From: Planctobacterium marinum
GTDB lineage: Bacteria > Pseudomonadota > Gammaproteobacteria > Enterobacterales > Alteromonadaceae
NCBI RefSeq assembly: GCF_020687805.1
Contig: NZ_JAJEWQ010000002.1
Location: 561,300-625,299, forward strand
Direction: 5' to 3'
Length of the DNA: 64,000 nt
In this document: piece after piece, positions 9,663-18,638 of the stretch
Position numbering within the stretch: position 1 is the stretch's first letter
Layout: every line of letters starts with the position of its first letter
Notes under the pieces: model-generated
Databases searched by the model: none
Told to the model about the DNA's origin: nothing
Seen by the model: the letters and a program-made list of their open reading frames with translations, nothing else
Translations under genes and position numbers: made by a program

Positions 9663-10442
9663 ATGTCAGATAATTTTATCACTTTTCCTGCAATTGACCC
9701 GGTTATTTTTAGCGTTGGACCTTTGAGCCTGAGATGGTACGGTCTGATGTATCTGATCGGTTTTGTGGCTGCCTTTATACTGGCCAATAAGCGTCTGCAT
9801 CGCACCAACTGGAGCAAAGAAGAACTCAGCGACATGCTGTTTTACGGCTTTTTAGGGGTGATCCTTGGGGGGCGTATCGGCTATGTGTTCTTTTACCAGT
9901 TCGATCTGTTTTTATCTGACCCGCTGTACCTGTTTAAAATCTGGACCGGTGGAATGTCGTTCCACGGTGGATTATTGGGCGTTGTCGCAGCACTGTATTG
10001 GTTTGCCCGAAAAAAGCAAACTTCGTTGTTTTATGTCGGTGACTTTGTTGCGCCACTGGTGCCAATTGGATTAGGGGCGGGCAGAATCGGCAATTTTATC
10101 AATGCCGAACTGTGGGGACGCACGACAGATGTGCCCTGGGGCGTGGTGTTTCCCAATGCCGGTCCATTGCCCAGACATCCATCACAATTGTATGAGTTTT
10201 TCTTAGAAGGCTTGGTACTGTTCCTGATATTGTGGATTTACTCTAAAAAAGAGCGCCCCGTTGGCGCCGTTGGTGGCTTGTTCTTAATCGGCTATGGCGC
10301 ATTTCGTTTTATCATCGAATATTTCCGCGAGCCGGATGCGCATCTGGGCCTGTATGGCGGTATTATTTCACAAGGTCAGGTGTTGTCTTTGCCGATGGTC
10401 ATTATCGGTGTATTCCTGATGATACGCGCCTACAAAAAGTAG
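9663..10442 (+). CDS. lgt: Prolipoprotein diacylglyceryl transferase
   Basis: A 259-residue inner-membrane enzyme that moves the diacylglyceryl group of phosphatidylglycerol onto the lipobox cysteine of prolipoproteins, the first step of lipoprotein maturation. The Lgt signature [14 protein letters not shown] is present, together with HGGLLG and about seven membrane segments. The length is normal. It starts 90 bases after ptsP and ends 10 bases before the GNAT gene. Confidence 0.96.
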   Translation: MSDNFITFPAIDPVIFSVGPLSLRWYGLMYLIGFVAAFILANKRLHRTNWSKEELSDMLFYGFLGVILGGRIGYVFFYQFDLFLSDPLYLFKIWTGGMSFHGGLLGVVAALYWFARKKQTSLFYVGDFVAPLVPIGLGAGRIGNFINAELWGRTTDVPWGVVFPNAGPLPRHPSQLYEFFLEGLVLFLILWIYSKKERPVGAVGGLFLIGYGAFRFIIEYFREPDAHLGLYGGIISQGQVLSLPMVIIGVFLMIRAYKK

Positions 10443-10452
10443 TAAACTGGAG

Positions 10453-10914
10453 ATGCAGTTCCGAGCCGCGACATTGCAGGATATCCCGCGCCTGGAAGAG
10501 TTAGAGCAGGCGGTCGTGGCTGCGGAGCGACCCTTTAATACACAGATCAGAGCCAATAATCCCAAGTATTATAATTTACCTGAGCTGATTAACAGTCCGG
10601 ACAGTTATTTGCTGGTGGTGGAAGTGCAGGATGAAATTGTCGCCACCGGTTACGCTAAAATCAGAAATTCAAAAGCCGCTTTAAGCCACGCTAAAGACGC
10701 CTATCTGGGTTTTATGTTCGTGTCACCGGCATTTCGTGGACAAGGGCTCAACCAGAACGTGATAGCGGAATTGATGGCCTGGGCCAAAAATCGGGGCGTA
10801 CATGACTTTTATCTGGATGTGTATGCCGACAATCAAGCTGCAATTCGCGCTTATGAAAAGTTGGGATTTGCCCCTTCGCTAGTTGAGATGAAGCTGCATA
10901 CCCCGCCGGCATAA
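10453..10914 (+). CDS. GNAT-family N-acetyltransferase
   Basis: A 153-residue GNAT fold protein. The acetyl-CoA pyrophosphate loop is seen as VSPAFRGQGLNQNVI (R-G-x-G), followed by LDVYADNQAAIRAYEKLGF, the usual motif B. The substrate cannot be deduced. It is 10 bases after lgt with a GGAG just before the ATG, so it is probably cotranscribed. In many relatives lgt and thyA are direct neighbours; this gene separates them. Confidence 0.85.
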   Translation: MQFRAATLQDIPRLEELEQAVVAAERPFNTQIRANNPKYYNLPELINSPDSYLLVVEVQDEIVATGYAKIRNSKAALSHAKDAYLGFMFVSPAFRGQGLNQNVIAELMAWAKNRGVHDFYLDVYADNQAAIRAYEKLGFAPSLVEMKLHTPPA

Positions 10915-10929
10915 AAAGTCAGGGCCTGC

Positions 10930-10953
10930 AAAAAGAGCACAGTAGGTGCTCTT
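10930..10953 (-). terminator. Rho-independent terminator of thyA
   Basis: On the minus strand AAGAGCAC and GTGCTCTT form an 8-bp stem with a 5-base loop (10933-10953), followed by a run of T (plus-strand A at 10930-10934). It lies just past the end of thyA. On the plus strand no T tract follows. Confidence 0.7.
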
Positions 10954-11015
10954 AGCTCTGATCTTGTCGGATTCTCTGGTAACCGGCTCCTCGCCCATCG
11001 TTCACACCAAAAAAC

Positions 11016-11867
11016 TCACACCGAAAACGGATACTGAATAGTGGGGTGATACTGATAATCCTGCAGTTCAAAATCTTCCAGCGTTACCCAGGTTTCTATG
11101 TCCTGTAAGCTTTTAATATCCGGATTAATATTAAGCGTGGGGGCCGGATAGGGTTCCCTTTTTAATTGTATATCCCGCATTGGGGCTAACTGATCCTCAT
11201 AAATGTGACAATTCACTAATTTATGATACGCCTTGCCGGGTTTTAAGCCGGTAATTTGCGCAACCAAAGCCAGTAATACATACACCTGTACCATATTAAA
11301 ATTTAACCCCAGCGGCACGTCACAGGAGCGCTGAGTACTGTTCAGGTAAAGGGTGTCGCCCAGGATAGAGAAGTGGTGGCTGTACATGCACGGTCGCAAA
11401 CAACCCATATGAAAGGCGCCCGGGTGGTAAAACGTCAGGATTTCACCGCGATTGTCCTCTCCGTTGCTCAGGTCATCGATAATTTGTTTGAGTAAATCAA
11501 TACTGCCACCATCGGGCCTGGGGAAATTGCGCGCGACTTTTCCATAGATAAAGCCGCAGTCGTCCTCACCCTTACGGTAGGGATTATTCAGCCACGCCTG
11601 ATTTTCATTGGCGTTGGCATCCCAGGTTTTAGTGCCTATTTTTCTGAAGTCTGCAGCATTGTCATAACCGCGCAAATAGCCAATGATTTCCGCTATGGCC
11701 GCTTTCCAGAAACTTTTCCTGGTGGTCACCAGCGGGAATTTGCCTGCGCCGACATCATAAGTCAGATCATGATTAATTACGGTCAGGCACCTTTTTCCGG
11801 TGCGTTTGTTATCTACCCATACACCTTCGTCAAGAATGCGCTGACATAAATTAAGATATTGATCCAC
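11016..11867 (-). CDS. thyA: Thymidylate synthase
   Basis: A 283-residue enzyme that methylates dUMP to dTMP using methylene-tetrahydrofolate. The nucleophile is Cys160 in [12 protein letters not shown], where E. coli has LAPCH; the phosphate-binding Arg180-Ser181-Cys182-Asp183 and the folate region [10 protein letters not shown] follow. It is about 20 residues longer than E. coli ThyA because of an insert around residues 85-125, as in a subgroup of proteobacterial ThyA. The start is GTG, chosen because AAGGG lies upstream and the [12 protein letters not shown] start fits the family. Confidence 0.94.
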   Translation of the reverse strand: MDQYLNLCQRILDEGVWVDNKRTGKRCLTVINHDLTYDVGAGKFPLVTTRKSFWKAAIAEIIGYLRGYDNAADFRKIGTKTWDANANENQAWLNNPYRKGEDDCGFIYGKVARNFPRPDGGSIDLLKQIIDDLSNGEDNRGEILTFYHPGAFHMGCLRPCMYSHHFSILGDTLYLNSTQRSCDVPLGLNFNMVQVYVLLALVAQITGLKPGKAYHKLVNCHIYEDQLAPMRDIQLKREPYPAPTLNINPDIKSLQDIETWVTLEDFELQDYQYHPTIQYPFSV

Positions 11868-12216
11868 GATAACCCTTACTGAAGTGTTTTTTGCTATTTT
11901 AACAGGGCTGTCTCAAATCCCAATCCAAAATACACAGAAATTTATCGTATGAACATCGGCTGGCGGTAAAATCGAGACTGTTAATAATTTACAGTTGTTT
12001 GTATATTCACCAATTGTGGAAAAATTTATGTTTCACTTATACTTAAGTTTATATTGAGATATTCTTCAGCCTTCACTATGCTGGACACTATGGCTAGCCT
12101 CACTTTATGGTTGGGTAACTATTTATACCTGAGGCCACGAGATAAAAGAATAACAACCAATTCACGCACAGCGAATGCGCCGATTTTCAATTGGGCAGGT
12201 AGGGTATAAAGCAAGA
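11868..12216. promoter_or_regulatory. Intergenic region between thyA and the CheY-CheX gene
   Basis: About 350 bases without a convincing gene between divergent units. A possible sigma-70 promoter for the downstream plus-strand gene is TTGTGG (12014-12019) and TATACT (12038-12043), 18 bases apart. A lone CTTAAG occurs at about 12042 but lacks the repeated boxes seen in the island. No terminator or conserved RNA was recognised. Confidence 0.35.
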
Positions 12217-13227
12217 ATGACAACTCCCATTCTAATTTGTGACGATTCCGGATTTGCCAGGAAGCAAATGGCACGCTCCATCCCTGAACAATGGGATGTG
12301 AGTATTCAGTACGCCACAAACGGTCAGGAAGCGCTGGAGATCATCTGTTCCGGTGCGATTGAATTAATGTTTTTGGATTTGAACATGCCAGTGCTGGATG
12401 GCTATCAAACGATGTTGCAAATCCAACAACAACAATTACCGGTGAAAGTCATTGTGGTGTCGGGGGATGTGCAACCGGAAGCTCGCAAACGCATGATTGA
12501 AATGGGCGCACTGGAGTTTATTCGCAAGCCCATAGATAACCTTAAACTGTACGAGATCTTATCCGGTTGTGGGATCTATTCCGGTAATGCGTCTCCGTCA
12601 AAACCGGCTTCCATCACCACCCCTGAAAAATCCATTGATAAGTTGGATGCCTATCGCGAAATGGCAAACGTGGCAATGGGGCAGGCGGGTGAAAAGTTGG
12701 CGCAGCTTCTGGATGTATTTATTGAACTGCCCATCCCCAATGTCAACATTATCGAGTCCACTGAGTTGCACATGGCCATTGCTGAAATTCATCAGAGTGA
12801 TTCCATCTCTGCAATTTCTCAGGGCTTTATCACCGCCGGTATCAATGGTGAGGCATTGCTGCTGTTTAATGATTCAAACTTTGCCAATATGGTACGCCTG
12901 TTAAAATACGACCAGGCAGCTGTTACCGAACAGATAGAACTGGAAGCCCTAATGGATATTTCTAATATCCTGATTGGCGCTTGTTTGCACGCATTGTCGG
13001 AGCAACTACACGTTAAGTTTGGTCAAAACCACCCGATGATCATGGGACGTCATTGTGATTTAGAAGGATTGTTATCCAATAGTGTTAGTCGCTGGAACAA
13101 GGTGGTGGCTATAGAGATAGCCTATTCGATAGAAAACCAGGACATCCACTTTGATCTGATGCTGTTGTTCCCGGATAAAGCGATGGAAATTATATTCAAA
13201 AAACTGGTTAATCTGGTGGAGTCCTGA
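12217..13227 (+). CDS. Response regulator with CheC/CheX-type phosphatase-like domain
   Basis: A 336-residue protein. The receiver domain (1-120) has the acidic pair Asp9-Asp10, phosphoacceptor Asp54 (FLDLNMP) and a late Lys (FIRKPID). The second half resembles CheX/CheC: EALMDISNILIGACLHAL fits the helix that holds the active Glu and Asn in CheC-type CheY phosphatases. It could sense, or remove, receiver phosphate. I start at the second in-frame ATG (12217) because the receiver domain then begins properly (MTTPILICDDSG); an upstream ATG at 12175 would add 14 residues. It is 3 bases from the diguanylate cyclase gene and so functionally linked. Confidence 0.8.
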   Translation: MTTPILICDDSGFARKQMARSIPEQWDVSIQYATNGQEALEIICSGAIELMFLDLNMPVLDGYQTMLQIQQQQLPVKVIVVSGDVQPEARKRMIEMGALEFIRKPIDNLKLYEILSGCGIYSGNASPSKPASITTPEKSIDKLDAYREMANVAMGQAGEKLAQLLDVFIELPIPNVNIIESTELHMAIAEIHQSDSISAISQGFITAGINGEALLLFNDSNFANMVRLLKYDQAAVTEQIELEALMDISNILIGACLHALSEQLHVKFGQNHPMIMGRHCDLEGLLSNSVSRWNKVVAIEIAYSIENQDIHFDLMLLFPDKAMEIIFKKLVNLVES

Positions 13228-13230
13228 GTC

Positions 13231-14187
13231 ATGTCGAATGTATTAGCTGAATTAGAAGATTTACATTTAAAACATGATTTACTGGGTTCCATTGAAGTCG
13301 GGATAGCGGTGGTGAACCGCGATTTCGAAATCGAGATCTGGAACCAGTTCATGGAAAGCCACAGCGGGATGTCTCCGGCACGGGTACGAGGTAAATCCTT
13401 GTTCGAGATGTTTCCGGAGATTGATGCCGCCTGGTTCAGAAGAAAAACCGATCCGGTGTTTAAGTTAAAGAGTCCGGCGTTTATTATCTGGGAACAGCGA
13501 CCCCATTTGTTTCAATTTGAAGCCTATCGCCCCATTACCTCAGCCACTGAATTGATGTATCAGAACATTACGATCTTCCCGTTGACCTCACTGTCAGGCG
13601 AAGTGAACCAGATATGCATCGTGGTCTATGACGTCACCGACGAAGCTATCAGTAAACTGCGGTTTGAAGCAGCCAATAAGCAACTGGAAAAAATAAGTCG
13701 AATTGATGGCTTAACCGGGTTGTATAACCGGCGCTATTGGGAAGAAATGTGTGATACCGAGTTTAAGCGTGCCATGCGTACCGGTGGTCCTGCCACTATG
13801 ATGATTCTGGACATAGACCACTTTAAAAAGGTCAATGACAATTACGGTCACCCGGCGGGCGATAAAACCATTAAAATGTTGGCTAAAATTATTGCTAAAG
13901 CCATCAGAGAAACAGACATTGCCGGGCGATATGGCGGCGAAGAATTTACCATTATTTTACCGGATACCAATGTGAAAAGTGCTCAGATAGTTGCCGAGCG
14001 TATTCGCAAGTTAGCGGAACATTTACCGGTAGAATATGAAGAGCACACCATAGAGTTTACCGTCAGTATCGGTCTGGCTGAATTCCACACGTCTTTTGGT
14101 GAGTATATGGCCTGGGTGGAAAAAGCCGATCAGGGTCTGTATGAAGCCAAAGAGTCGGGTCGAAACCGGGTGGTGGTTAGTCAATAA
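13231..14187 (+). CDS. PAS-GGDEF diguanylate cyclase
   Basis: A 318-residue cytosolic protein that should make cyclic di-GMP. A PAS domain (about 15-125) precedes the GGDEF domain (about 155-318). The active-site loop is intact as GGEEF (235-239), and the product-inhibition I-site RETD (226-229) lies five residues upstream, so it should be active and feedback-inhibited. The partner CheY-CheX protein ends 3 bases before its ATG. Its last 7 bases overlap the 3' end of the convergent solute-binding gene. Confidence 0.9.
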   Translation: MSNVLAELEDLHLKHDLLGSIEVGIAVVNRDFEIEIWNQFMESHSGMSPARVRGKSLFEMFPEIDAAWFRRKTDPVFKLKSPAFIIWEQRPHLFQFEAYRPITSATELMYQNITIFPLTSLSGEVNQICIVVYDVTDEAISKLRFEAANKQLEKISRIDGLTGLYNRRYWEEMCDTEFKRAMRTGGPATMMILDIDHFKKVNDNYGHPAGDKTIKMLAKIIAKAIRETDIAGRYGGEEFTIILPDTNVKSAQIVAERIRKLAEHLPVEYEEHTIEFTVSIGLAEFHTSFGEYMAWVEKADQGLYEAKESGRNRVVVSQ

Positions 14188-14903
14188 ATCAGGCTATCTG
14201 CTGTTGCGGCCATTTTCAGTCGCTGCAGCAGTTGCGGATCTGTTTGCTTATTCGCGGCGAGATACAAGGTTTTGCCCAACTGATGAAGACGGGTAACCGT
14301 GCTAAAATCACTGAGTGAACAATGCAATTCCTGACAAAACAGCTCCATCTGTTCCACACTGGCAGGGGTTACATCTGCGCGCCCCGCCAATAACATCTTT
14401 AAATTGTCTTTAGTATTGGTTTGCACGATATAGGTGGCATTCGGGGCCTCCTTGTAGAGTAAACGGGTGGTAATATCTTCGCGTTTTACCGCCACCACGT
14501 GGATTTTCTGTAATTGATTGAGTTCGCGAATTTCGATGGCAGGTCTGCTGGCCAATTGATACAGGTAGGTTTCAGTGGCGCCCAACGGCGCAATCCACTC
14601 CAACAGAGGCTCTCTTTCTGCGTTGCGCAACAGTGAAAAAATCAATGTGTCAGGACGTTTGAGCGCCGTTTCATAGGCTCTTGCCCAGGGCATCATAATG
14701 ATGTCGGCATCCACTCCAGATGCGGCCAATAATTTATTAACCTGCTCGGTCATGGTGCCTACCACCTCACCTTTGTCATTGAGATACTGATAAGGCGGGA
14801 GTGGCTCGGTTAAAATTAGGAGTTCTTCCGCGGCGACTGACAGGCTGTTAAATGTCAGCAGGCACATCACCACGCAGAGTTTTCGCGACAGTTTATTGAT
14901 CAA
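14181..14903 (-). CDS. Periplasmic substrate-binding protein, family 3 type
   Basis: A 240-residue protein with a signal peptide (about 1-25, ending LSVAAEE) followed by a family 3 solute-binding fold: LLILTEPLPPYQYLNDKGEV at the start, a TETYLYQLASR hinge region, and AGRADVTPASVEQ near the end. These usually bind amino acids or act as sensory ligand-binding proteins. No permease or ATPase genes are nearby, so it may serve signalling rather than transport. The start codon appears to be TTG with a weak ribosome site, so the exact N-terminus is uncertain. Confidence 0.75.
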   Translation of the reverse strand: MINKLSRKLCVVMCLLTFNSLSVAAEELLILTEPLPPYQYLNDKGEVVGTMTEQVNKLLAASGVDADIIMMPWARAYETALKRPDTLIFSLLRNAEREPLLEWIAPLGATETYLYQLASRPAIEIRELNQLQKIHVVAVKREDITTRLLYKEAPNATYIVQTNTKDNLKMLLAGRADVTPASVEQMELFCQELHCSLSDFSTVTRLHQLGKTLYLAANKQTDPQLLQRLKMAATADSLIY

Positions 14904-15008
14904 CAGGGCTTTGCTTATTTTATTATTATTGGATAACTATAAGACTTATATTGTCTTTTACAATGTTTAAAGCCTGTCGGGTTGTTTTTTCTGCAACTGC
15001 GCTGGCGA

Positions 15009-16370
15009 TTAAGGTTGCCCGACGCTGTCACGCCTGGCTTCAAGCTGATTAATCTTATCCCGAATACTCCACAGGAAAATCAGGCTGGGAACCACCATAA
15101 CCGCTGTCAGCACAAAAAACGCCGCCCAGTTGCCATCCATCGAGTCCACAATAAAACCGCTGGAAGAGGCCAGGAAAGTTCTGCCTAATACGCCAAGTGA
15201 TGCCATCAACGCGTATTGAGTGGCGGAAAAGGTTTTATTACACATCAATGAGATAAAGGCCACCATGGCCACTGATGACCAGGCAGAAGTAAAGCCGTCT
15301 ACGAATATAGCAGCCACAAACAGAGTTTTATCTGGCCCCACTACGGCAATTAAGGAAAACATCAAGTTACTGGCGGCCATGGTGATCCCGCTGATCATTA
15401 AGCCGCGATAGATGCCATAACGAATGTTTACCAGGCCTCCCAGTACCGCAAAAAACAGGGTAACCCACCAGTTCAGTAGTTTGGAATAGGTGCCAATATC
15501 GGTATTGCTGAAACCGATTTCCTTATAAAACACCACCGACATTCGACCTAAAAAGGCTTCGCCCATTTTGAACAAAAAGATAAAGGCTAAAATCGACAAG
15601 GCAAAGCGAACCCCATTGCGGGCGAAAAACTCTCTGAAAGGTTCGACGATCGTCACCAATAACCAGATCCCCAGCTTTCTGAGGGCCTGTAATTGTTTAC
15701 CCTGAATGCGTTGTTCGTAAAAACTAACGGCCAGTTGTTGCGAAGCCTGGCGGTTAATCTGAGGCTCTTGCGCCCAAAATACGGCAATGGATAACAGCCC
15801 CATAATGCCGGCCAGAACAAAGTAAATGTCACCCCAGGTCCAGCCGGACCAGTCAGAGATAAAAAACGGTATCGCTCCCAGACCACCATATCCGGTCCAC
15901 CAACCGGCCGTTGCCATAGCAGAGGCGGCAGATAATTTGTCTTTTTCCTGTTGTTCTATGATATCTATACGGTAGGCATCTATGGCAATATCCTGGGTTG
16001 CTGACGCTATCGCAATAAGTAAGCCTGCCAATGCCATCAGATAGAGTTGTTCCTGCACCTGCAGTTGCCCCAGAAAACAACAGGCGGCTATGATGCCTAG
16101 CTGCATAGTGAAGATCCAGCCACGCCGCAAACCCAGCCAGGGCAGCCTCAGTCTGTCTAACAGTGGTGACCACAAAAAATTAATGGAATAGGCTACAAAA
16201 ATCACACTGAACAAACCTATCGCAGTGCGGGATAAACCTTCCTCTTTGAGCCAGGCGGTCATTGCCGAGCTGATCATGACCCAGGGGTAACCACTGGCTA
16301 TACCAAATAAAAATACCGTCAGAATACGACGGTCATAGTAGGCTTTAAATTGCGACAGAAAATGCGACAA
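15009..16370 (-). CDS. ampG: AmpG-like muropeptide permease (major facilitator superfamily)
   Basis: A 453-residue protein with about twelve to fourteen membrane segments. The N-terminal stretch LFGIASGYPWVMISSAMTAWL and the following FLWSPLLDR are characteristic of AmpG, which imports anhydro-muropeptides for peptidoglycan recycling. The region of TQDIAIDAYRIDI is also typical. The likely start is TTG at 16370: no ATG exists in frame upstream before a stop, and the first residues already fit the family. It stands alone. The recycling role is assigned from the family. Confidence 0.85.
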   Translation of the reverse strand: MSHFLSQFKAYYDRRILTVFLFGIASGYPWVMISSAMTAWLKEEGLSRTAIGLFSVIFVAYSINFLWSPLLDRLRLPWLGLRRGWIFTMQLGIIAACCFLGQLQVQEQLYLMALAGLLIAIASATQDIAIDAYRIDIIEQQEKDKLSAASAMATAGWWTGYGGLGAIPFFISDWSGWTWGDIYFVLAGIMGLLSIAVFWAQEPQINRQASQQLAVSFYEQRIQGKQLQALRKLGIWLLVTIVEPFREFFARNGVRFALSILAFIFLFKMGEAFLGRMSVVFYKEIGFSNTDIGTYSKLLNWWVTLFFAVLGGLVNIRYGIYRGLMISGITMAASNLMFSLIAVVGPDKTLFVAAIFVDGFTSAWSSVAMVAFISLMCNKTFSATQYALMASLGVLGRTFLASSSGFIVDSMDGNWAAFFVLTAVMVVPSLIFLWSIRDKINQLEARRDSVGQP

Positions 16371-16486
16371 GGGGCTGCTTCTTGTTGTTTTTGTATGGCT
16401 ATTGGATCATGCAATGGGACGCAAATCAATGCGCAGTAGGTAAAAAGTCGTTAATGGTTACAATTCTTCGACCTGTTGGTCTGGAG

Positions 16487-16816
16487 TCAGGGACGGACAC
16501 CCACGCAATCCAGCGGAAATTGACCTGCGCCTTCGAGATAGTCGACACAGATTTTTAATTCAGAATGCAGGTAAGGGTCGGTGAGCAACTTGTCTTCGCT
16601 CCAGAAGTGTAATTGATGTAATAAGTGCCAAAATACCCGTTCTTTTTGACTTGCCGGTTCGTGGCTGCAGGCATCAATCTGAGACCACTCTTCCATGGTG
16701 TCCCAGAAATAAAGATCCACTTCCGAATAAGGGATGCGACGCTCCCAGAATGCTCTTACATAGTAGGCCAGTTGTGGTGCTTTAGCTTCGATAAAGTTGT
16801 CTACGTTGGTGGTCAC
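16487..16816 (-). CDS. Conserved hypothetical protein, 109 residues
   Basis: A small acidic cytosolic protein without a signal peptide or membrane segment. It is rich in aromatic residues (YYVRAFWERRIPY, YFWDTMEEW, FWHLLHQLHFW). I do not recognise a domain; such proteins occur as conserved hypotheticals in Alteromonadales. The start is GTG (16816). Coding is supported by an uninterrupted frame with codon use like its neighbours. It is on the same strand as ampG and the DUF3530 gene but with gaps of over 100 bases on both sides. Confidence 0.6.
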   Translation of the reverse strand: MTTNVDNFIEAKAPQLAYYVRAFWERRIPYSEVDLYFWDTMEEWSQIDACSHEPASQKERVFWHLLHQLHFWSEDKLLTDPYLHSELKICVDYLEGAGQFPLDCVGVRP

Positions 16817-16952
16817 TGCTTAATTGACATCTCTTTTTAATTCCCCATGAGTATAGTCGAATCAAAAATTTTTGCCTGTAGCGCTTTTAACCATTTGGTT
16901 ATGTATTTGAAAACTCGTTTTTTTTTATTGTTTCACGAGGCTATTTAAGTCT

Positions 16953-17858
16953 TTACCAGCCCATATAGGTTAGCCAGCCATGTATTTCCCGGGCCAGGTA
17001 GTCATATTGTTGCTGGGAGAAGCGGGGACCGATAATTTCCCGCTGGCGATAATGTAGCTTCAGAGATTTAATGGCCTCCACTTTTCGTTCTTTGGCGGTG
17101 GTCAGTGTCCAGTCACTGTCGAATTGATTGTAGAGGTCTAAAACCGGTATCGGCGCGCGGGCCAATATTCGCGGCACCAGAATGTTCAGCTCGTGTTGTG
17201 GCCAGTTTACGCCAATCGTGACTATCGCATCCGGTTCCGGCAATTCCTGATCGCCGTACAGTTTGGCTAACCAGGCCGCGGACGTCCCCTGGGCAACCAC
17301 CAGTGCGAAACCGGGGTAATTTTGTCGCTCCTGCTCTACCGCGTTCATCAGTAACTGAAAGTCCTGCTCCTGCTGAGTAAACAGGGACTCGCTGATAATC
17401 GGGGTACTTGAATAAGAAGGGATGCGTTGGTTTGCCGGTGGTAAATTATTGGGGTCAGTATTGGCGGCGTCTGATGCAGGTGTTCCTTGTGCAGAAGTGA
17501 CCGGATTGCTGTCCTGATCCGTATCAAAATCCAGGCTGGGCGCTGTCACTAAAATGGTGGTCCAGCCGAAATCGTTAAGCAATGGGGCTAACGCAGCCAG
17601 TCCAGATTCACTGGCGCCGTTTTTGCCCGTCTCACCCACTAATATTGCCGCACCTTTGGACAAAGCCTGATTGGATTCCTGAATAACAACCACGGTTTCT
17701 TCTTCCCCCAGTAATAAGGTTCTGAAGGTTTCCGGGCGCAAGCCGCGTTCGACATCAAATTTTAATTTTTGCAGATCGTCAATATGCTCCTGACTCCAAG
17801 AGTCGGGAGAGCAAAGCAGGCTGTTCAGCAGCAACAAGACAAGAGGAAATAATCGCAC
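16953..17858 (-). CDS. DUF3530 family exported alpha/beta-hydrolase-like protein
   Basis: A 301-residue protein with a signal peptide (MRLFPLVLLLLNSLLC at its core). Its order of strands and loops fits DUF3530: a GAAILVGETGKNGASESGL segment near residue 85, a Gln/Asn/Pro-rich variable region (125-160), VVAQGTSAAWL at about 205 where hydrolases have the nucleophile elbow, and a PVLDLYNQFDSDW stretch near the end. The usual G-x-S-x-G is here GTSAAW, so catalysis is doubtful. It starts at GTG. The function is unknown. Confidence 0.7.
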   Translation of the reverse strand: MRLFPLVLLLLNSLLCSPDSWSQEHIDDLQKLKFDVERGLRPETFRTLLLGEEETVVVIQESNQALSKGAAILVGETGKNGASESGLAALAPLLNDFGWTTILVTAPSLDFDTDQDSNPVTSAQGTPASDAANTDPNNLPPANQRIPSYSSTPIISESLFTQQEQDFQLLMNAVEQERQNYPGFALVVAQGTSAAWLAKLYGDQELPEPDAIVTIGVNWPQHELNILVPRILARAPIPVLDLYNQFDSDWTLTTAKERKVEAIKSLKLHYRQREIIGPRFSQQQYDYLAREIHGWLTYMGW

Positions 17859-17946
17859 TTAATTAAAATCGTTATGGCTATTGTTAGGTTATCCGCATTT
17901 TACGATAAGACTTAACTTTTTTTAACAGCCAGTTCGCGGGCAGAAC

Positions 17947-18606
17947 CTATCCGAATGGATGTGCAGAGGTGAAGCTAATCGGTTGTTCTGTCACAGGATG
18001 GCAAATGGTCAGCTCACCAGCGTGAAGCTGTAATCTGGGGGCCATAGCCAGAGCCTGCTCATGGGCGTATAAACGGTCTCCCAGAATGGGGTGGCCGAGG
18101 CTCAACATGTGTACCCGTAGTTGGTGTGAACGACCGGTTACCGGTTCTAGCTCCACCAACGACCAGTCAGGTGCCCGATGTATGACCTGCCAATGGGTCA
18201 GGGCATTTTTGCCATTTTCGGTATCTACTTTTTGTTTCGGACGGTTCGGCCAGTCGCAGATCAGGGGCAAATCAACGCTGCCTTGTTGCCTGGCTGGCGA
18301 GCCGTAAATACGTGCAAAATAACGTTTCTTTGTCTGTCGCCTTTCAAACTGCAAGCCAATATGTTTGTGCGCTGGTTTATTTAAGGCGAACAGCATAATA
18401 CCGGAGGTGGCCATATCCAGTCGATGCACGACAGTGGCAGTAGGAAATACCCGCATAACCCGCAATTGCAGGCTGTCTTTGTGCTGGGGTTGTTTCCCCG
18501 GAACCGACAATAAGCCACTGGGCTTATCCAGTACCAGAATATCATCATCCCGGTACAGGATATTTAGCCAGGGGCTTTGCGGTGGATTGTAATGCAACAG
18601 TGCCAA
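17947..18606 (-). CDS. rluA: Pseudouridine synthase RluA
   Basis: A 219-residue enzyme that isomerises uridine to pseudouridine in 23S rRNA (position 746) and in some tRNAs (position 32). The family motif HRLDMATSG has the catalytic aspartate at Asp64, the same number as in E. coli RluA, and PVTGRSHQLRVHM follows. The length is that of E. coli RluA. The start is TTG. Its position next to rapA also matches enterobacteria, which favours RluA over RluC or RluD. Confidence 0.92.
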   Translation of the reverse strand: MALLHYNPPQSPWLNILYRDDDILVLDKPSGLLSVPGKQPQHKDSLQLRVMRVFPTATVVHRLDMATSGIMLFALNKPAHKHIGLQFERRQTKKRYFARIYGSPARQQGSVDLPLICDWPNRPKQKVDTENGKNALTHWQVIHRAPDWSLVELEPVTGRSHQLRVHMLSLGHPILGDRLYAHEQALAMAPRLQLHAGELTICHPVTEQPISFTSAHPFG

Positions 18607-18638
18607 TGGTATCTCTTGTATCTGGTTATCTCTTGTGA

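Noticed and set aside
12040-12050. CTTAAG upstream of the CheY-CheX gene as a regulon site
   Set aside because: Only one box; no repeats at 11-bp steps, and it lies in the chromosomal backbone.
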